From contig OX459098.1 of NCBI GenBank assembly GCA_949775045.1, forward strand, positions 15,051,207 to 15,115,206: a stretch of DNA of 64,000 nt, given 5' to 3'. Source of the DNA: Metridium senile. Its lineage: Eukaryota > Cnidaria > Anthozoa > Actiniaria > Metridiidae. A program made the position numbers and the translations under genes. This document shows positions 1 to 11,743 of the stretch, in pieces (within the stretch, counting starts at the first letter, position 1; each line of letters begins with the position of its first letter). Under the pieces are notes generated by a model, which was not told the origin of the DNA, did no database searches, and worked only from the letters and a program-made list of their open reading frames with translations.

Positions 1-1210
1 GGCACTGGCTGAAGCAAATTCAGCAAGTCATGAGCAAACCAATGACGCTGTAATACAGGCATATTAAATATTTAAAACCTATTCTAAAACACAAATACCG
101 TAAGTAAATGTTATTATCCAAGGAGACAACTGAGCCAGTGTTGTCTTTTATTCCAGACATCTTAGCCCGCTTTGTGTTTTGATCCATTGATTGATATCTT
201 AAAACAGCATTAAAAGGGGCGAGTCTTCACCGACTCGGAACATCGTTTAGGATTGGTTTGAAAAACAATAGAGTCTTTCCAAACAATTGCCCTCTATTAA
301 CTCTGCCTAAACCTAACCAAAGAATAGCGGTGCTGTCTAATGGGGCCAATAAAAACGCAGCTTTCTACTGGTGAAGTCCAACCCATTAAAAGTGTTTCAT
401 ATTTTCATATCTTGAGACATAAATAAAAAGAAAGAAATTGGTCAATTAATATGTACAAAAACGCTTAAGATTTTCACAAAATAAACAAATAATCACTATC
501 GTTTGTGGTGTATTTTAATACGAGTAACGCAAGGTGTTGCGTGACAATGAATGGCCTTGTATTTGCATGCGTAATTAGATTTCAACATAGTCGTATTTTG
601 TACGAATTAAACGCTAGAAACAAATGAAAACATGTGTAGAAAGCATCCAAGTCATAAAAGATAGCATAATATGATTAAGAATACATCTAGGAGAAGTTCA
701 ATGAGCAATATCGTGCATGTTAAATTCGGAAGCAAAATTCCAACAACAACGGTTAAGATACTGAATACAATATTCATTTTTACAAAACATGTACTTTATT
801 TGTTCTAATTATGTCAATGTATAACTCAATGTCCATCAAAGATCCGATGCCATTTTGTTATGATCAGTTTGAAGATATTTCTGAGTTTGTATATATTGTC
901 ACGAAGATTGTGTGTCGCCTTATTTTTATTTCTTGTTTCTTAAGTTGCAGAATATGACTTAAACTCCTCTTCATGTGACAGATTATGCTTTTGTCTTTCC
1001 ACTGGTAATGATTTTTGATCATCACAATGCCGTTTTAAGCAGGGTTTTTTCATCAAAATATGGTAAAGTTGGCAACGATGCAAACACGATCAAAGCGGCT
1101 AATTTGACCAGACTCGAGCAGAGACCAGTGTTTGCCGTCTAAAAAAGATACTATAAAAACTTCCCATAGCTTTCATTGTTGATATTGTGCCTCAAATGTG
1201 ATGGCTAAAA
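1..1210 (-). mobile_element. Copy Z0 of a dispersed non-autonomous element, truncated by the window edge
   Basis: This stretch is the reverse complement of about 26270-27320 with only scattered differences, and it is also related to parts of 39480-42160. No long ORF is present. The outer end, which in the 26084-27371 copy carries a palindrome, lies beyond the window start. The inner end stops near the GATCACA motif around 1208 and runs straight into the 62-bp minisatellite, so about 190 bases of the other end are missing. I infer a non-autonomous transposable element rather than a gene. Confidence 0.6.
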
Positions 1211-1215
1211 AAGCC

Positions 1216-1520
1216 TAAATGATCACAATCAAAGCACGGTTTTAGACCAATCAACGCACGTGTACTATACCAAATATGTTATAAAATCTCATCAGGCACG
1301 GGTTTAGACCAATCAACGCACGATTACTATCCCAAATATGTTATAAACTCTCATCTAGCACGGTTTTAGACCAATCAACGCACAAGTACTATCCCAAATA
1401 TGTTATAAACTATCATCAAGCAGGTTTTAGACCAATCAACGCACGCGTACTATCCCGAATATGTTATAAACTCTCGTAAGCGCGGTTTCCGACCAATCAA
1501 AGCACGAGTTCTATTACCAT
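1216..1520. repeat. 62-bp minisatellite, about five copies
   Basis: Tandem copies of a 62-bp unit whose core is GACCAATCAACGCACG followed by CTATCCCAAATATG. The same unit recurs at 8536-8705, 21506-21615 and 27843-28350 with different copy numbers, so the array changes length between the duplicated units. Every copy has a CCAAT pentamer. Confidence 0.85.
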
Positions 1521-1595
1521 CATCATTATCATTGTTTCCCGTTCGGCGCGTGATCGGCTTTGGGGCGTGATTGCTTACAGCAAGGGAACCTACGC

Positions 1596-1690
1596 TCCAT
1601 TTATTATTATTATTTTTTTATTTTTAATGATATTTAAACAGGTTGCCCAATTTAGCATGGCTGGTTTAAATGGGGACCTGTATTACTAAA
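1596..1690 (-). mobile_element. 3' end of a minus-strand LINE fragment (LINE-b, unit U0)
   Basis: The (TTA)-rich tail and the 3' UTR read on the minus strand. In unit U3 the same sequence (28665-28757) is contiguous with the RT C-terminus at 28765-29510. Here it is separated from its coding part (5262-6005) by the later insertion of another LINE at 1691-5254. Confidence 0.6.
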
Positions 1691-2902
1691 ACAGATCAAC
1701 TGAGCAAGCTATTATTGAAATAACCGAATGCTTTAAAAAGTCCATAGATAACAATTTTTATTATATGGCTATGATAGTACGCACGCTCTGATTGGCTGAT
1801 TTCCGGTCTTTATATCGCTTATCCGGACCACGGTCCGTCTGTTTGCGTATCCGGACTGGAAAATGGTTTGCCTTGTTGTTGTTTTCCGGAGCGGGAATTT
1901 CAACTATAACAGCCGTGTTTCAAAAAGCAAAAAAAATACAAATTATTTAAAAAACGAAGAGATAAAGTGCGGTAGCTATGTCTGACAGTGGAATAAAGTC
2001 GTCTAGCGAATTTTATTAAGGCTAAGTGGCGAGCATTCCTAGATTTTGCAAACATTTTGACGAGCAAAAGTTGAGAAAATCAAATCAATATTGCAAAAAA
2101 TCACGAGAGAATACACAAAAGGTTGTGAGATACACAAAAGTTGTTTTTAATTCTCTAAAGAACATAAAGCTCGTCCACATACCTCAATAATAGTTGAAAA
2201 GTATACTCTTTTAGTTTTTATCTATCCTGGTAAACAACACGCAACGGCGGTGAGTTCAGCTATCTCTTGTTACCGATATGTCGTTGCTTTTCATTCACTT
2301 TTAAAAAGCTTTAGAATTCACAATAAGTTTGTCTACTAAAGTTAACAACGTTTTTGAAGTCATGAAATGTTATTGTCTTTCTTTTTCTGCATGCAAAAGG
2401 TTCAAACATCTTAAAAAAGGTCGGTTTACTTGATTCCAAGTCCTGTCAGCGATCCTCATGCTTTCATCTTCTTCATAAATTATGACACTGACAAATTAAT
2501 TCCGTCAACAGTTGACGATGCATGGTTTTGATGAAAGTTCTTTTTATTATTTATCGAAAAATCAGCTTCCGTAGGCTCTATTTCTAGATGCAAAAGTCCA
2601 CAAGGTCGACGAATTTGAACTCGTTTCAACATCCATCGTGGTTCATTTGTGTTTATGTCAGCTAAAATCCTTTGTAAAACTTTTTTTTGGATTCTTGACT
2701 TTCTTTGATGTTGAGATATAAACAAAACCCTTTGTCTTTAAATCATCTTTGATTTGGAATGATGAAGAAAGCTGCAGTAATTTTAATATTTTGGCATTAA
2801 AATTTCTGTAAGTTTGTTGAGGCAACCATCACACATATGCTGAATGAAAACCGGTTTCAACAGGTTTCAACCCGCGCTTTTTTCAGTAAAACTACTGGGA
2901 AG

Positions 2903-3506
2903 TGTTAAGGGGAAGACTAGCTTTATAGGCAGGCTGGTACTTGGATCTTTATTGAGAATACAGCGTTGGACTAGCTCCTCTGCTCATCGTAATTTACAAC
3001 TGTAACTTACTTGTATTTATATGAATACAGTGTAATAGAAGTCTTCTGTTCTGACAACTTGACCTAAGGTTCTGATTGGCCAACTGAAATGACATGACTT
3101 TAATAAGGGGCAGATGCTTATGTGAAAATCAGCTTAAACTATGTTTAACCTTTAGGGGTATGCTGAATAATGGTTGAAAGAATAGTCATGTAATTACGGG
3201 CAGCCAATCCTTATATTTTTAACTATAATTAAGAAATGAGAAAGTTTCTTTTGACTAGAAGCTTGACCATGAATTGACATCTGAAAAAACATAACTATAC
3301 GTTTACATTGACATCCGAGTCCTGCATGTAGATAGGACGATTAATTAACCCAGTCTATCTTCCTAATTGGAAGCGTGACATTTATGTCAACTATGATCAG
3401 ACCTGTAGTCTCCGACTTTGACATTAATATCCTAAAACATAAATTCTCTAGTATTTTGAAATGTTTTCATTTAAGTTGAAAATATATTTAATTTCTTCTG
3501 TTAACA
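2903..3506 (-). mobile_element. Solo LTR, minus strand, about 604 bp
   Basis: On the minus strand it begins TGTTAACAG and ends TTAACA, the usual TG...CA form. It aligns over its whole length with the plus-strand LTR at 7690-8316, including an AATAAAGATCC-like polyadenylation region near the 3' end. Flanking tetramers are GAAG and AAAG, so the target duplication is imperfect. No internal retroviral genes are adjacent, so I call it a solo LTR. Confidence 0.75.
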
Positions 3507-3593
3507 AAAGCCATTCCAAAGCAACGCGCGTCGTAAAATATCAAAACAAAAAAATTACTTTCTCTCTTTGAAATAGCCATATAATAAACGAAT

Positions 3594-3730
3594 TATTAAC
3601 CTCGCCTGCTCGGTCTGTATGGAAAATATCAGACCTCGGTCTTTTTTGTACGGACCTCGCTGCGCTCGTTCCGTACTGTCAAGACCTCGGTCTGATATTT
3701 TCTATACAGACCCTGCGCTCGGTTAATAAC
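3594..3730. repeat. Foldback hairpin / MITE
   Basis: The sequence folds on itself. The left arm reads GGTCTGTATGGAAAATATCA and the right arm its near reverse complement, with outer arms TTATTAACC and GGTTAATAA. The loop contains CGGACCTCGCTGCGCTCGTT. There is no coding potential. Confidence 0.7.
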
Positions 3731-5261
3731 CTCTTAGTATACTTGTGGTATATTTCTGGATTTTGCTAAGGCTTTCGACACGGTTAATCACAAAATCCTA
3801 CTCAACAAACTACAACAATTAGAGAAACGAATTAGAGGAATCCCCTTAGGATGGTTTTCAAATTACTTAGAAAACAGGAAACAGGAAACAGTATGTAGAA
3901 TTAGAAGAAAAATCAAACCTAAGAACAGTTACATGCGGAATACCACAGGGTAGCTCGTTAGGCCGTCTATTATTCTTAATACACATTAACGATATATCAA
4001 ATTGCTCTGAAATGTTATCATTTAGGATATTTGCAGATGATACAACAATATTTGCATCATCACCTAACTTACTAGATCTGGAACGTTTAATAAACAATGA
4101 GTTGGTAAAGGTCTCAAACTGGTGTAATGCAAACAGACTATCGATTAATATTCGTTAAACTAACTTTATGATTATTAAATCACCTAATAAAAGATTGACA
4201 AAAAAAGTAGATATTAAACTTTCGAACAATGAGAATTCGTATACCTCTATCGAAAAGAAAGATCATGTCAAGTTTCTTGGTGTATTCATTGATGAAAATA
4301 TATCGTGGAAATACCACATTGCCTTTTTATGTTCTCGTTTATCAAGGAATGCAGGTATTTTACTAAAACTCCGACACTATGTTTCTCTATCAAAACTGAA
4401 AACAATTTATTACAGCCTAGTTTACCCATACTTAACGTATGCAATTGTTGCGTGGGGTAGTGCCTACAAAACTCATCTGACAAAGATACAAGTAAAACAA
4501 AATTACATAGTAAGGATACTATTCTTTGCAACACTATATGGTAAAAACACCGCTAAAGCTTTACCTTTTATCAATCTACTAGATCTGCTAACAGTCGAGA
4601 ATATTTTCAAATTAAATTCTTTAAAATTTATCCACTTATGGCAAACAAATCAACTGCCATCTATTTTTGACGATTACTTTCAATTCGCAAAAAAAACCAC
4701 ATAGATATAACACTAGGTATGTCTCAAATAAAAATCTTTATAAAAAACATTTAGAACAAACTTAGGAAAACAAACCATTAGTGTTATAGCTTGTGACATA
4801 TGGAAAGAAATTCCAACTAATCTAAAAGAAATTAAGAACACCTCCTTATTCAAAAAGAAAATTAAGGCGGTCTTGTTACAAAGACAAAGCAGGCTCAATA
4901 CTTATAAGTGGACAAACAATAATCTTCTTCTTTATTCATACCAATAGGTATATTTTTGTATTCACTTTTGTATAACCTGTATTTTGTTTATCTATATCTA
5001 TGTAATTTGTATTATATTTATATTATAAGGCCTATCTTTTCAGCTCGTTTAAAAATACAACATAAAATAACTTGTGGCTAACACGAAAACCTCCCAGTTA
5101 ATTTAGCCTCTAGGCATTCAAAATAGACAAAATTACAAATAAATATGCACATATTTTATAGTAACTAAAACTACCTTTTGTAATTTAAAATCACAAAATG
5201 TACTATGGAAAAATGTAACTTGTTTGCTAAATAAAAATGTATTGTATTGTAGTGTACTAAA

Positions 5262-6005
5262 TCTAACAATACAAACATTAAATACAAATATGGTAACACA
5301 ATATGAAAAGGAGAAAACGAAAAGAAATTACAAAGATTTGAAGTGGCATTTTAATGCCGTTTTGAATTTTGAATAAATTAGTTTTGTTTCTAATTTTGGC
5401 GGGCAGGAGATTCCAAGTTTTGACTGCGTTAATCCGGAAAGAGCTCGGATATTTAGAGGTACGGGCTAGCGGCAGTCTCAGAAGATCCCTATTTCGAGTG
5501 TAATACTTATGTATGTCTGATGAAAAATTGAATTCGTTTAGTAGATAAGATGGGGCTAGGCTACTGATACATTTGTGGACTAGTAGACAGATAATATGTG
5601 ATCTTCTAGACTGTAGAGATGACCAAGAGAATTAAAGTATTACCCACATCAATCTGATCAGTTGATTTGTACCCCTCTATGACTCTGGCTACACGACGTT
5701 GTAATTTGTCTAGATAGCCTTCGTTGACTTTCCCGCAGCTACCCCAGACGGCACTTCTACAGTAGTCATAGAGGGTTAAAATCATAGCATCGTAAAGTGT
5801 GATGCATGCCTCCCTGGGAATGACCTTACGAGCTTTCCTCAATATGTCTATCCGTGCTGAAATTTTAGAGGTAATGTAGTCGATGTGATCATTTCAAGAG
5901 AGGCATGGATCAAGCATTAATCCTAAGTACTTGAATTGATAAACTCTTTCAAAAAGAGAGTCACGTGCTTTAATTGTAAAATCATTGACTTTAGATAGCC
6001 TTTGA
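5262..6005 (-). pseudogene. 5'-truncated LINE-b RT fragment (unit U0)
   Basis: On the minus strand this encodes the C-terminal part of a LINE RT ORF. One open piece is 5606-5842, with YDAMILTLYDYC and YLDKLQRRVARVIEG; a further broken piece with LPLARTSKY-like sequence runs to about 5340. It is paralogous to 28765-29510 in unit U3, so the insertion predates duplication of the units. Frameshifts and stops make it non-functional. At 6003-6023 a (GATT)n tract marks the 3' tail of a second LINE piece. Confidence 0.75.
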
Positions 6006-6170
6006 TTGATTGATTGATTGATGAACTTTATTTAAAGAAGGTTTAAAAAGTATTCACAAAATACACCAATTTAGCAAAGCTAGTTTTACACTGGGCCTTC
6101 TGTATTTATGTATTTATACACGATTTTGTTTTGTTTCGAACAACAATCAGAAAAGTCATTGCTCAACTGC
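6006..6170 (-). mobile_element. 3' end of a LINE with TCAA-repeat tail
   Basis: Read on the minus strand this is a LINE 3' UTR: GCCCAGTGTAAAACTAGC near the start, then AAACCTTCTTTAAATAAAG and (TCAA)n. The same 3' end occurs at 29503-29600 on the minus strand and at 23005-23232 on the plus strand. No coding sequence remains. Confidence 0.6.
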
Positions 6171-6179
6171 GACGTTAAA

Positions 6180-6830
6180 CTGTTTGATAATTTACCTTTC
6201 TCTACTAGTGCTCGAAACAATTTACTTCAAATTGAAAACAAATGCAAAGACCAACGGGTTACACTACGAACGAGGGATCCTATTTAATTTTCAGGTGTAA
6301 ATTGAATGAATCGATTGATTTGGATTAAACAATACTTGAAAATGAACTTAAATAATGGATTTTTTTTTAAAAATGTCACGTCGAAGATTTCAAGATTTTT
6401 GGTCGTGCTGTAAGTGCTTGGATGGACAATACAGGACGGACAGTAGAGGGACTGCCCGTACCACCAGCCCTGCTGGCGACGACCTGATTGATGTGAGAGA
6501 GATCACAAAATTGTATGCTCCCTGAGTTTGTAAGGTATTTTGCAAACTAAATATAAATCAATACGACAGATGTTTGTTTCTTGTTTGATCTCAATTTCAT
6601 ATTTCGCAGTATAACAATTGAGAAAGCTGTTATAATTTCTAAGTGGTTGTAAATATAACATTGACATCAACATTGATAACCGAATTGAACAATCGTTTGA
6701 TAAGGCATAGTTTTAAAGACAATCAAGCAACAAATTTTCTTTCAATACGGTTAATAAACACACGTTTTTTATTGAAGAAAACTACGAATGTGGGCAATAA
6801 ATTGATATTTTTGACGGATAATCTTAATAA
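6180..6830. repeat. Spacer of the duplicated GPCR unit (U1 copy)
   Basis: Non-coding spacer shared by all units, here starting directly after a deletion that removed the receptor gene. Landmarks are TGCTCGAAACAATTTACTTC-like sequence near 6210, GGACTGCCCGTACCACCAG near 6449 (the empty site of the CACTA-like insertion found in U4), and TTGATAAGGCATAG near 6697. Confidence 0.7.
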
Positions 6831-7562
6831 TACCATGATCACCTCGGGTTCCATTGTTTTAAGAGGGACGTTATATCGCTAACATCCCTCTCCATGAATA
6901 GGAATGAGGGAAAATTAGAACTAATCTTCCCTCATTACTATGTATGAGGGAAAATTAGTTCTAATTTTTCCTCATAGATAGTAATGAGGGAAAATTAGAA
7001 CTAACTTTCCCTCATTACTATTCATGAGGTATATAGTCCCTCATATATTACAATCACCGGGACTATCGTCGAAACAGATACGCTGTTCCGGAATTTACTT
7101 AACTTGTTATGGGGCCATACTTGATATCGCTGCACACTCCTACGCGTGTGGGAGGCATTTTTGTCATTGCGCATGTGTATAAAACTGACATTGAGAATCA
7201 AAAAATTCAAATCATCTACTTTAAAGTTACAAGGTGTTTATTTTATAATAGACCTCACATCATACACCACAATATTAAATCTTTCTTGATTTATTTAGGA
7301 AAATTTATATTAAATTTGACATTGTTTAATGTCGCTCCTTGAAGAATCCCTCCCAAACTAAATCCCATGCTCGTTTATTTCCTCGGTGATCATGGTATTA
7401 CAAACTAATACGATGACTTCTTTGAGATATTAGTGATTAAATGTCCCTCAGTCTCGGGAAGTTTAGTAAAAGTCCCTCGGCCTGCGGCCTCGTGACTTCC
7501 ACTAAACTTCCCTCTGCTTCGGGGACATTTAATCACTAATATCCCTCAGTGCCATGGTATAG
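6831..7562. repeat. Cluster of inverted repeats with ATACCATG ends
   Basis: The block replaces part of the spacer seen in other units. It starts ATACCATGATCACC and has its inverse near 7381-7399, with a second inverse CCATGGTAT near 7552. Inside are four alternating copies of TGAGGGAAAATTAG at 6900-7030 and a hairpin at 7417-7540 with arms GATATTAGTGATTAAATG. I infer one or two nested foldback elements; no coding sequence was found. Confidence 0.6.
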
Positions 7563-7689
7563 GTGTCACATTGAATAACTATAACATATTTTACTGGGAC
7601 TGTAGCTTTTTTTTTAGGAATGGCCATAATGTTTTGGTCGCCTATTTTGGAACACGGGAGGGTGGAATGTTTTTGTTTTTAATGGTTAG

Positions 7690-8316
7690 TGTTAACAGAA
7701 GAAATTAGATATTTTGAACTAAAGTGAAACATTTTAAAATACGAGCGGATTCATGTTTTAGGATATTAATGTCAATGTCGGAGACTAGGAGTCTGACCAT
7801 GATTGTCATTAATGTCACACTACCATTAAGGAAGGCAGAATGGTTTAATTAATCGTTCTATCTCCATGCAACTCCATGTGACTCATGTTACAATTCAAAC
7901 GTGTAGTTATGATTATTCTAGCAATTCGTGGTCGATCTTCTAGTCAAAAGAAACTTTAAATTTCTCATTACTTAATTATAGTTTAGGAAAATATAAGGAT
8001 TGGCTGCCCACAATTACATGACTATCCCCACAATTATTCAGCATACCCCTAGAGGTTAAACATAGTTTTAAAGACAATTTCACATTAGCACCTGCCCTTT
8101 ATTAAAGTCATGTCATTGCAGTTGGCCAATCAGAATATTAGTTCAAGTTGTCAGAGCGAAAGACTCATGTTACCTTGTATTCGATATAAATATAACCAAG
8201 CCTTAGCATGTAAAACTGTAGGAATTAGTAGCCTCGACTACTAAGTAAGTGAGTCCAAAGAGCAACAATAAAGATCCGATACCAGCCTACCTAGCAGCTA
8301 GTCATCCCTCCTAACA
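7690..8316 (+). mobile_element. Solo LTR, plus strand, 627 bp, with TTAG target duplication
   Basis: It starts TGTTAACAG and ends CCTAACA. TTAG flanks both sides (7686-7689 and 8317-8320). The empty site in unit U2 near 21279 reads as a continuous TAGTTTCTG, so the boundary is well supported. A polyadenylation-like AATAAAGATCCGATACC lies near 8267. It is the inverse-orientation partner of the LTR at 2903-3506. No internal retroelement sequence lies next to it. Confidence 0.85.
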
Positions 8317-8320
8317 TTAG

Positions 8321-8535
8321 TTTCTGAATAGGTCTTCAAATTAAAACCTTTTAATATGGACTTTCAACCTGATATCACCTTCGAAAGGATGTCAGCTTAA
8401 ACGTTTCCAGAAGAACATGCTCCAGACCCCCAGCCTTTTGTAAGACAGCTATGGTTGGAGTGAACATGCGAGCGAAGGAAAGAAGATTGAGTTCGTGAGC
8501 TCGAAAATGACGAGACCATGTTTGATACTATCATC
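8321..8535. repeat. Unit spacer upstream of the minisatellite (U1 copy)
   Basis: It matches 21300-21505 and 27660-27842 in other units, including GATATCACCTTCGAAAGG and the AGAACATGCTCCAGACCCC stretch. Non-coding. Confidence 0.6.
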
Positions 8536-8705
8536 AAACACGGTTATAGACCAATCAACGCACGCGTACTATGCCAAATATGTTATAAACTCTCATCAAG
8601 CACGGTTTTAGACCAATCAACGCACGCGTACTATCCCAAATATGTTATAAACTCTCATCAAGCACGGTTGCTGACCAATCAAAGCACGCGTTCTATCACC
8701 CATAT
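8536..8705. repeat. 62-bp minisatellite, about three copies (U1)
   Basis: Same 62-bp unit as at 1216-1520, each copy with GACCAATCAACGCACGCG. A short open frame across it arises only because 62-bp copies happen to lack stops, so I do not call a gene. Confidence 0.85.
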
Positions 8706-9572
8706 GTCATAATGACCGGTGTACACAACTTATTCGATATTTTCTTGGGTATTACGGGCTGATTTTACGAGTTGCGTATGTATTTTGTCTTAGCGAGGCA
8801 AAAAAAATAAAAACATTTTGCAAAAATATCAACATTTCTCGATGCCGTAGCGAGGTCAATTTGAACAAAAATATCCAACAAAATGATAGATTAATTAACT
8901 AAAAATCTTTTATGAAGTCGTATGTATGGCTAAAATAAGGCTAACATTTTTCAATTAGTTAAAAAGATCAATTTACCTGACTTTGAATTGCTTTTCTCCT
9001 CCATAATTTCATCGCAGAAGGGCGTGAAGTCGAGCAGTGTAAAGGTCAAAAACAAAATAAAATGCTACTAAAAACTGAAAAAAAGGCTAACGATTGTAAA
9101 ATATAACGTAGAAAGCGGTAATTTAGTTGAAAATTCTAGTATTTTACAAAAGAAAAAGGTGGAAAAACGATTATAAAATGCTGTCAATGAAGTTGTAGTT
9201 TTGTCCTTAGCGACGGAATTTTTTTTCTGTTTGCATAATAAGCCTCATTTCCGTACGAAAAAAGGCGCGGCTGCTAAGTTTTGGCTATGGTCTATTACAG
9301 TACAATGACCAAAACAAAATGACATCAGAGACATATCAAAATTCCGATTTTAAATTACTTGTGAACAGCTTCATGTCTGACTCAGTGAAGAATCCAATTG
9401 ATTGGAACTATAATTACTTGCTGCTCTTGCTGCTCTTGCTGCTCTCAGCCCCTAAAAACTTATTTTTGGTAACAAAGCTCAGTCAAAAACATCCTCGAAG
9501 GTACAGAGTCATGATGCATAACTGAATTTTAGCGCGAACCCAAAACACTGTCCACACTGAAAGAATTAATTA
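8706..9572. repeat. Unit spacer (U1 copy)
   Basis: AT-rich non-coding DNA. Parts match 21610-21720, 22740-22980 and 42770-43060, including the CTTGCTGCTCTTGCTGCTC stretch and the following GTACAGAGTCA region. It ends where the GGCCCGGG element begins. Confidence 0.6.
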
Positions 9573-10408
9573 GGCCCGGGTCGCACTATAGCCAAAGCTA
9601 AAAATTTACTTTTAAGTTTTAATCCCGACAGAGGAAATTTAATTACTCGGGCTTTCCAAAGGAAACCCGAGTCTTAAAATGGGCTTCAATGTTGTTGTTG
9701 TTTTTTTTTCTTGGGTCGCAAAACGCCGTCTAGTCGTCACCGCGCATGCGTATGGTCACAGCGCATGCGTAGACTGGCCAATACGAGCACATGGATATTT
9801 GATTCGTCGAAGGATTGATTTCTAGGTGGAATATTCTCATATTTTATGCGCTCACTCCACATGATTCGCAGTAGAATTACACTTAAGTTTATGTCGAATG
9901 TTTTCGGAAAGGGTCACTGTGAATTTTAATAAAGGTCATGCAATTTACGGGCTAAATAAGCGAGCCAACTTATTATGATGGAATTTATCGAGAAATCGTC
10001 CCTGCTATAAACTCATAATGCTATGGAATTGCTTCACAACCAGTTACAAAGGACGAAGCTGTTACTACTGGATATTTAACTGTATTGTAAGCATTCTTAG
10101 AGAGTACGATACAGCGCACTAGAAGTGAAGACAACAACAGTAGTGATGTTTAGGGTAAATATTTTGCTTCTGGTAATTATTTCTTTTATATTTTTGATTA
10201 AAATAACGAGTTTATCTGTCAATAGTTTAATTTTATTGACTATACTATTAGCTCGTACAAGCTTCAGATCCGCGATTGATTGGCGATTGCCGAGCGCTTA
10301 GCTTCTCGGCAAAGAACAACAAACTTATACGCAAAACTTTTAAGTTTAAACTTAATTGCTTCAACCTATTATCTAGCAGTTGAACGATGAAAGTAATATT
10401 TGTATAGG

Positions 10409-10572
10409 TAATCATATGGTTTCGAGTTCAATTTGGGATTAATTCGCACGAGTGTGTTTTTCAAAGAGTACAAATTGCACGAGACCGTAGGTCAAGTGGT
10501 AGGTCAAATTTGGCTCTTTGAAAAACACACGAGTGCGAATTATCCCAAATTGAACGAGAAACCATATGATTA
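10409..10572. repeat. Long palindrome with arms of about 57 bp
   Basis: The left arm AATCATATGGTTTCGAGTTC returns inverted as GAACGAGAAACCATATGATT at the right end, with about 40 bases between the arms. The short overlapping ORFs here are a by-product of the arms. It is probably a foldback MITE. Confidence 0.75.
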
Positions 10573-10576
10573 CTTA

Positions 10577-10990
10577 TTAATAATATACATGAAAAAAATT
10601 CAAGCTCTTTTTCAATTTTTTTGGTCAGTTTTCGGCTAGTAGCGCGCGCCAAAAATGACGTGCTGATGTCGTAAGCAAGCGCGCGCTCGAGCTCAAGCAG
10701 AAAATTCAAAACTTTCCACTCAAAACTTGGTCAGTTTTTTGTATTTTTCTTACAAATTTTCGACGATTTTTGAAAGAATTGCCACTTTTAGTGTTTTTTA
10801 AATTACTGTCAAGCATTAGTGACTAAAATGATTTAGGAATAAAGCCTATCATAATCGATTTATTTTTTTGTAATTTGCACTGTACGGAATGTAATTTGCA
10901 CTGTGTTACACTTTTCTGCACTGTGTTACACTTGAACTGCACTGCTCTCAGCCAATCAAATTCGAGTAATTTTTTCATGTATATTATTAC
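10577..10990. repeat. MITE-like block with TAATAATATACATGAAAAAA inverted ends
   Basis: TAATAATATACATGAAAAAA at about 10577 recurs inverted at about 10970-10990. The interior includes repeats of CTGCACTGTGTTACAC. No coding sequence. Confidence 0.6.
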
Positions 10991-11743
10991 TTTGTTTACA
11001 ATATGTCAGATAACGTGACCGATTTTAAACATCAAGGTCAAGCTCGACAACAACAAATATAAAACAGCTGAAATCAGCCTCTCTGAAAACTACATCCAAC
11101 AGCCTAAATTAAATCGCCTCAAATATAACACCAATTGCTTTAGTGACTAGTATCTATCTTGCTTTTTCTTGCGTTTATTTTGCAAGAACAACTTTTATAA
11201 TAACACTGTTTCTAGACAGTCTTTGAGCTCGCATGTATCACTGCACGAACCGAACATCGATATCCAGGTAAAAGCAGTACAGGCAAGCGGATCACGGACT
11301 TTTCGCTTCAAATCATCTCAAGCTAATCCAAGAAAATGATTACATAATCGTAAAGAAGCCCGAGTTCACGCAGTTATGCGTCTAGTTATTTGAAGTTTTG
11401 AGCACGGTCGCATTGCAGATCTATGCCGATATTTGTATGTCAGCGTTAGCGTGGATATTATTGCAAACACTGAATCAAAGTGTTCTAAAATATAGCTTAT
11501 TTGTAGTTCTTTTGAAAGCTTTGACTCTGCAATGTCCAACAAATTGATTTGGCTGTCCCGATGTGATATCTGAAGCGAAAAAGTCAACTCTCAATCACTG
11601 ATGAAGCCATAACTGATTGACTACAGTCAAAACTTTAACATATGCTTCTCCGAGTCTCCGTAGGATTGTTTTTCATTGCATCAAGCAAGTTAAAAGTAAT
11701 TTTTTTTTGTTTTTCGAAAGTTGTCTGTTTTTATTCGTACATT

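Larger units (their letters stand above)
1759..3739. mobile_element. Composite insertion inside LINE-a, with internal TIRs
   Basis: The LINE reading frame joins perfectly if this block is removed (…NNFY then TCGIFLDF…). A short duplication TAT is compatible with the joint. Inverted TTTATTATATGGCTAT motifs lie near 1756-1772 and 3573-3591. The block holds a solo LTR (2903-3506) and a foldback hairpin (3594-3730). The stretch 1800-2900 shows no convincing coding sequence. It may be several nested insertions. Confidence 0.55.
1691..5254 (+). pseudogene. 5'-truncated, broken LINE (LINE-a family), interrupted by a 2-kb insertion
   Basis: Target-site duplications TACTAAA flank the copy at 1684-1690 and 5255-5261, and the empty site is visible in unit U3 near 28757. 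Translation starts inside the RT region (STEQAIIEIT), breaks at 1758, and resumes at about 3740 with the finger/palm motif FLDFAKAFDTVNHKIL. A frameshifted stretch follows, then an open block at 4168-4704 (178 aa) with the thumb-like region FLGVFIDENISW and PYLTYAIVAWGS. The C-terminal region is again out of frame to about 4910, and the 3' tail is TATTG-rich. It is clearly related to the intact 997-aa ORF at 12060-15053. Multiple frameshifts make it a dead copy. Confidence 0.85.
9645..11365. mobile_element. Possible nested element with ACTCGGGCTT ends
   Basis: ACTCGGGCTT at 9645 is matched by the inverse AAGCCCGAGT ending at 11365. The same ACTCGGGC motif bounds the element at 39401-42230. 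The TIR is only about 10 bp, so this could be chance. The stretch holds no coding sequence that I recognise. Confidence 0.35.

Noticed and set aside
8518..8712. 64-aa ORF
   Set aside because: Lies in the 62-bp minisatellite and is explained by the repeat.
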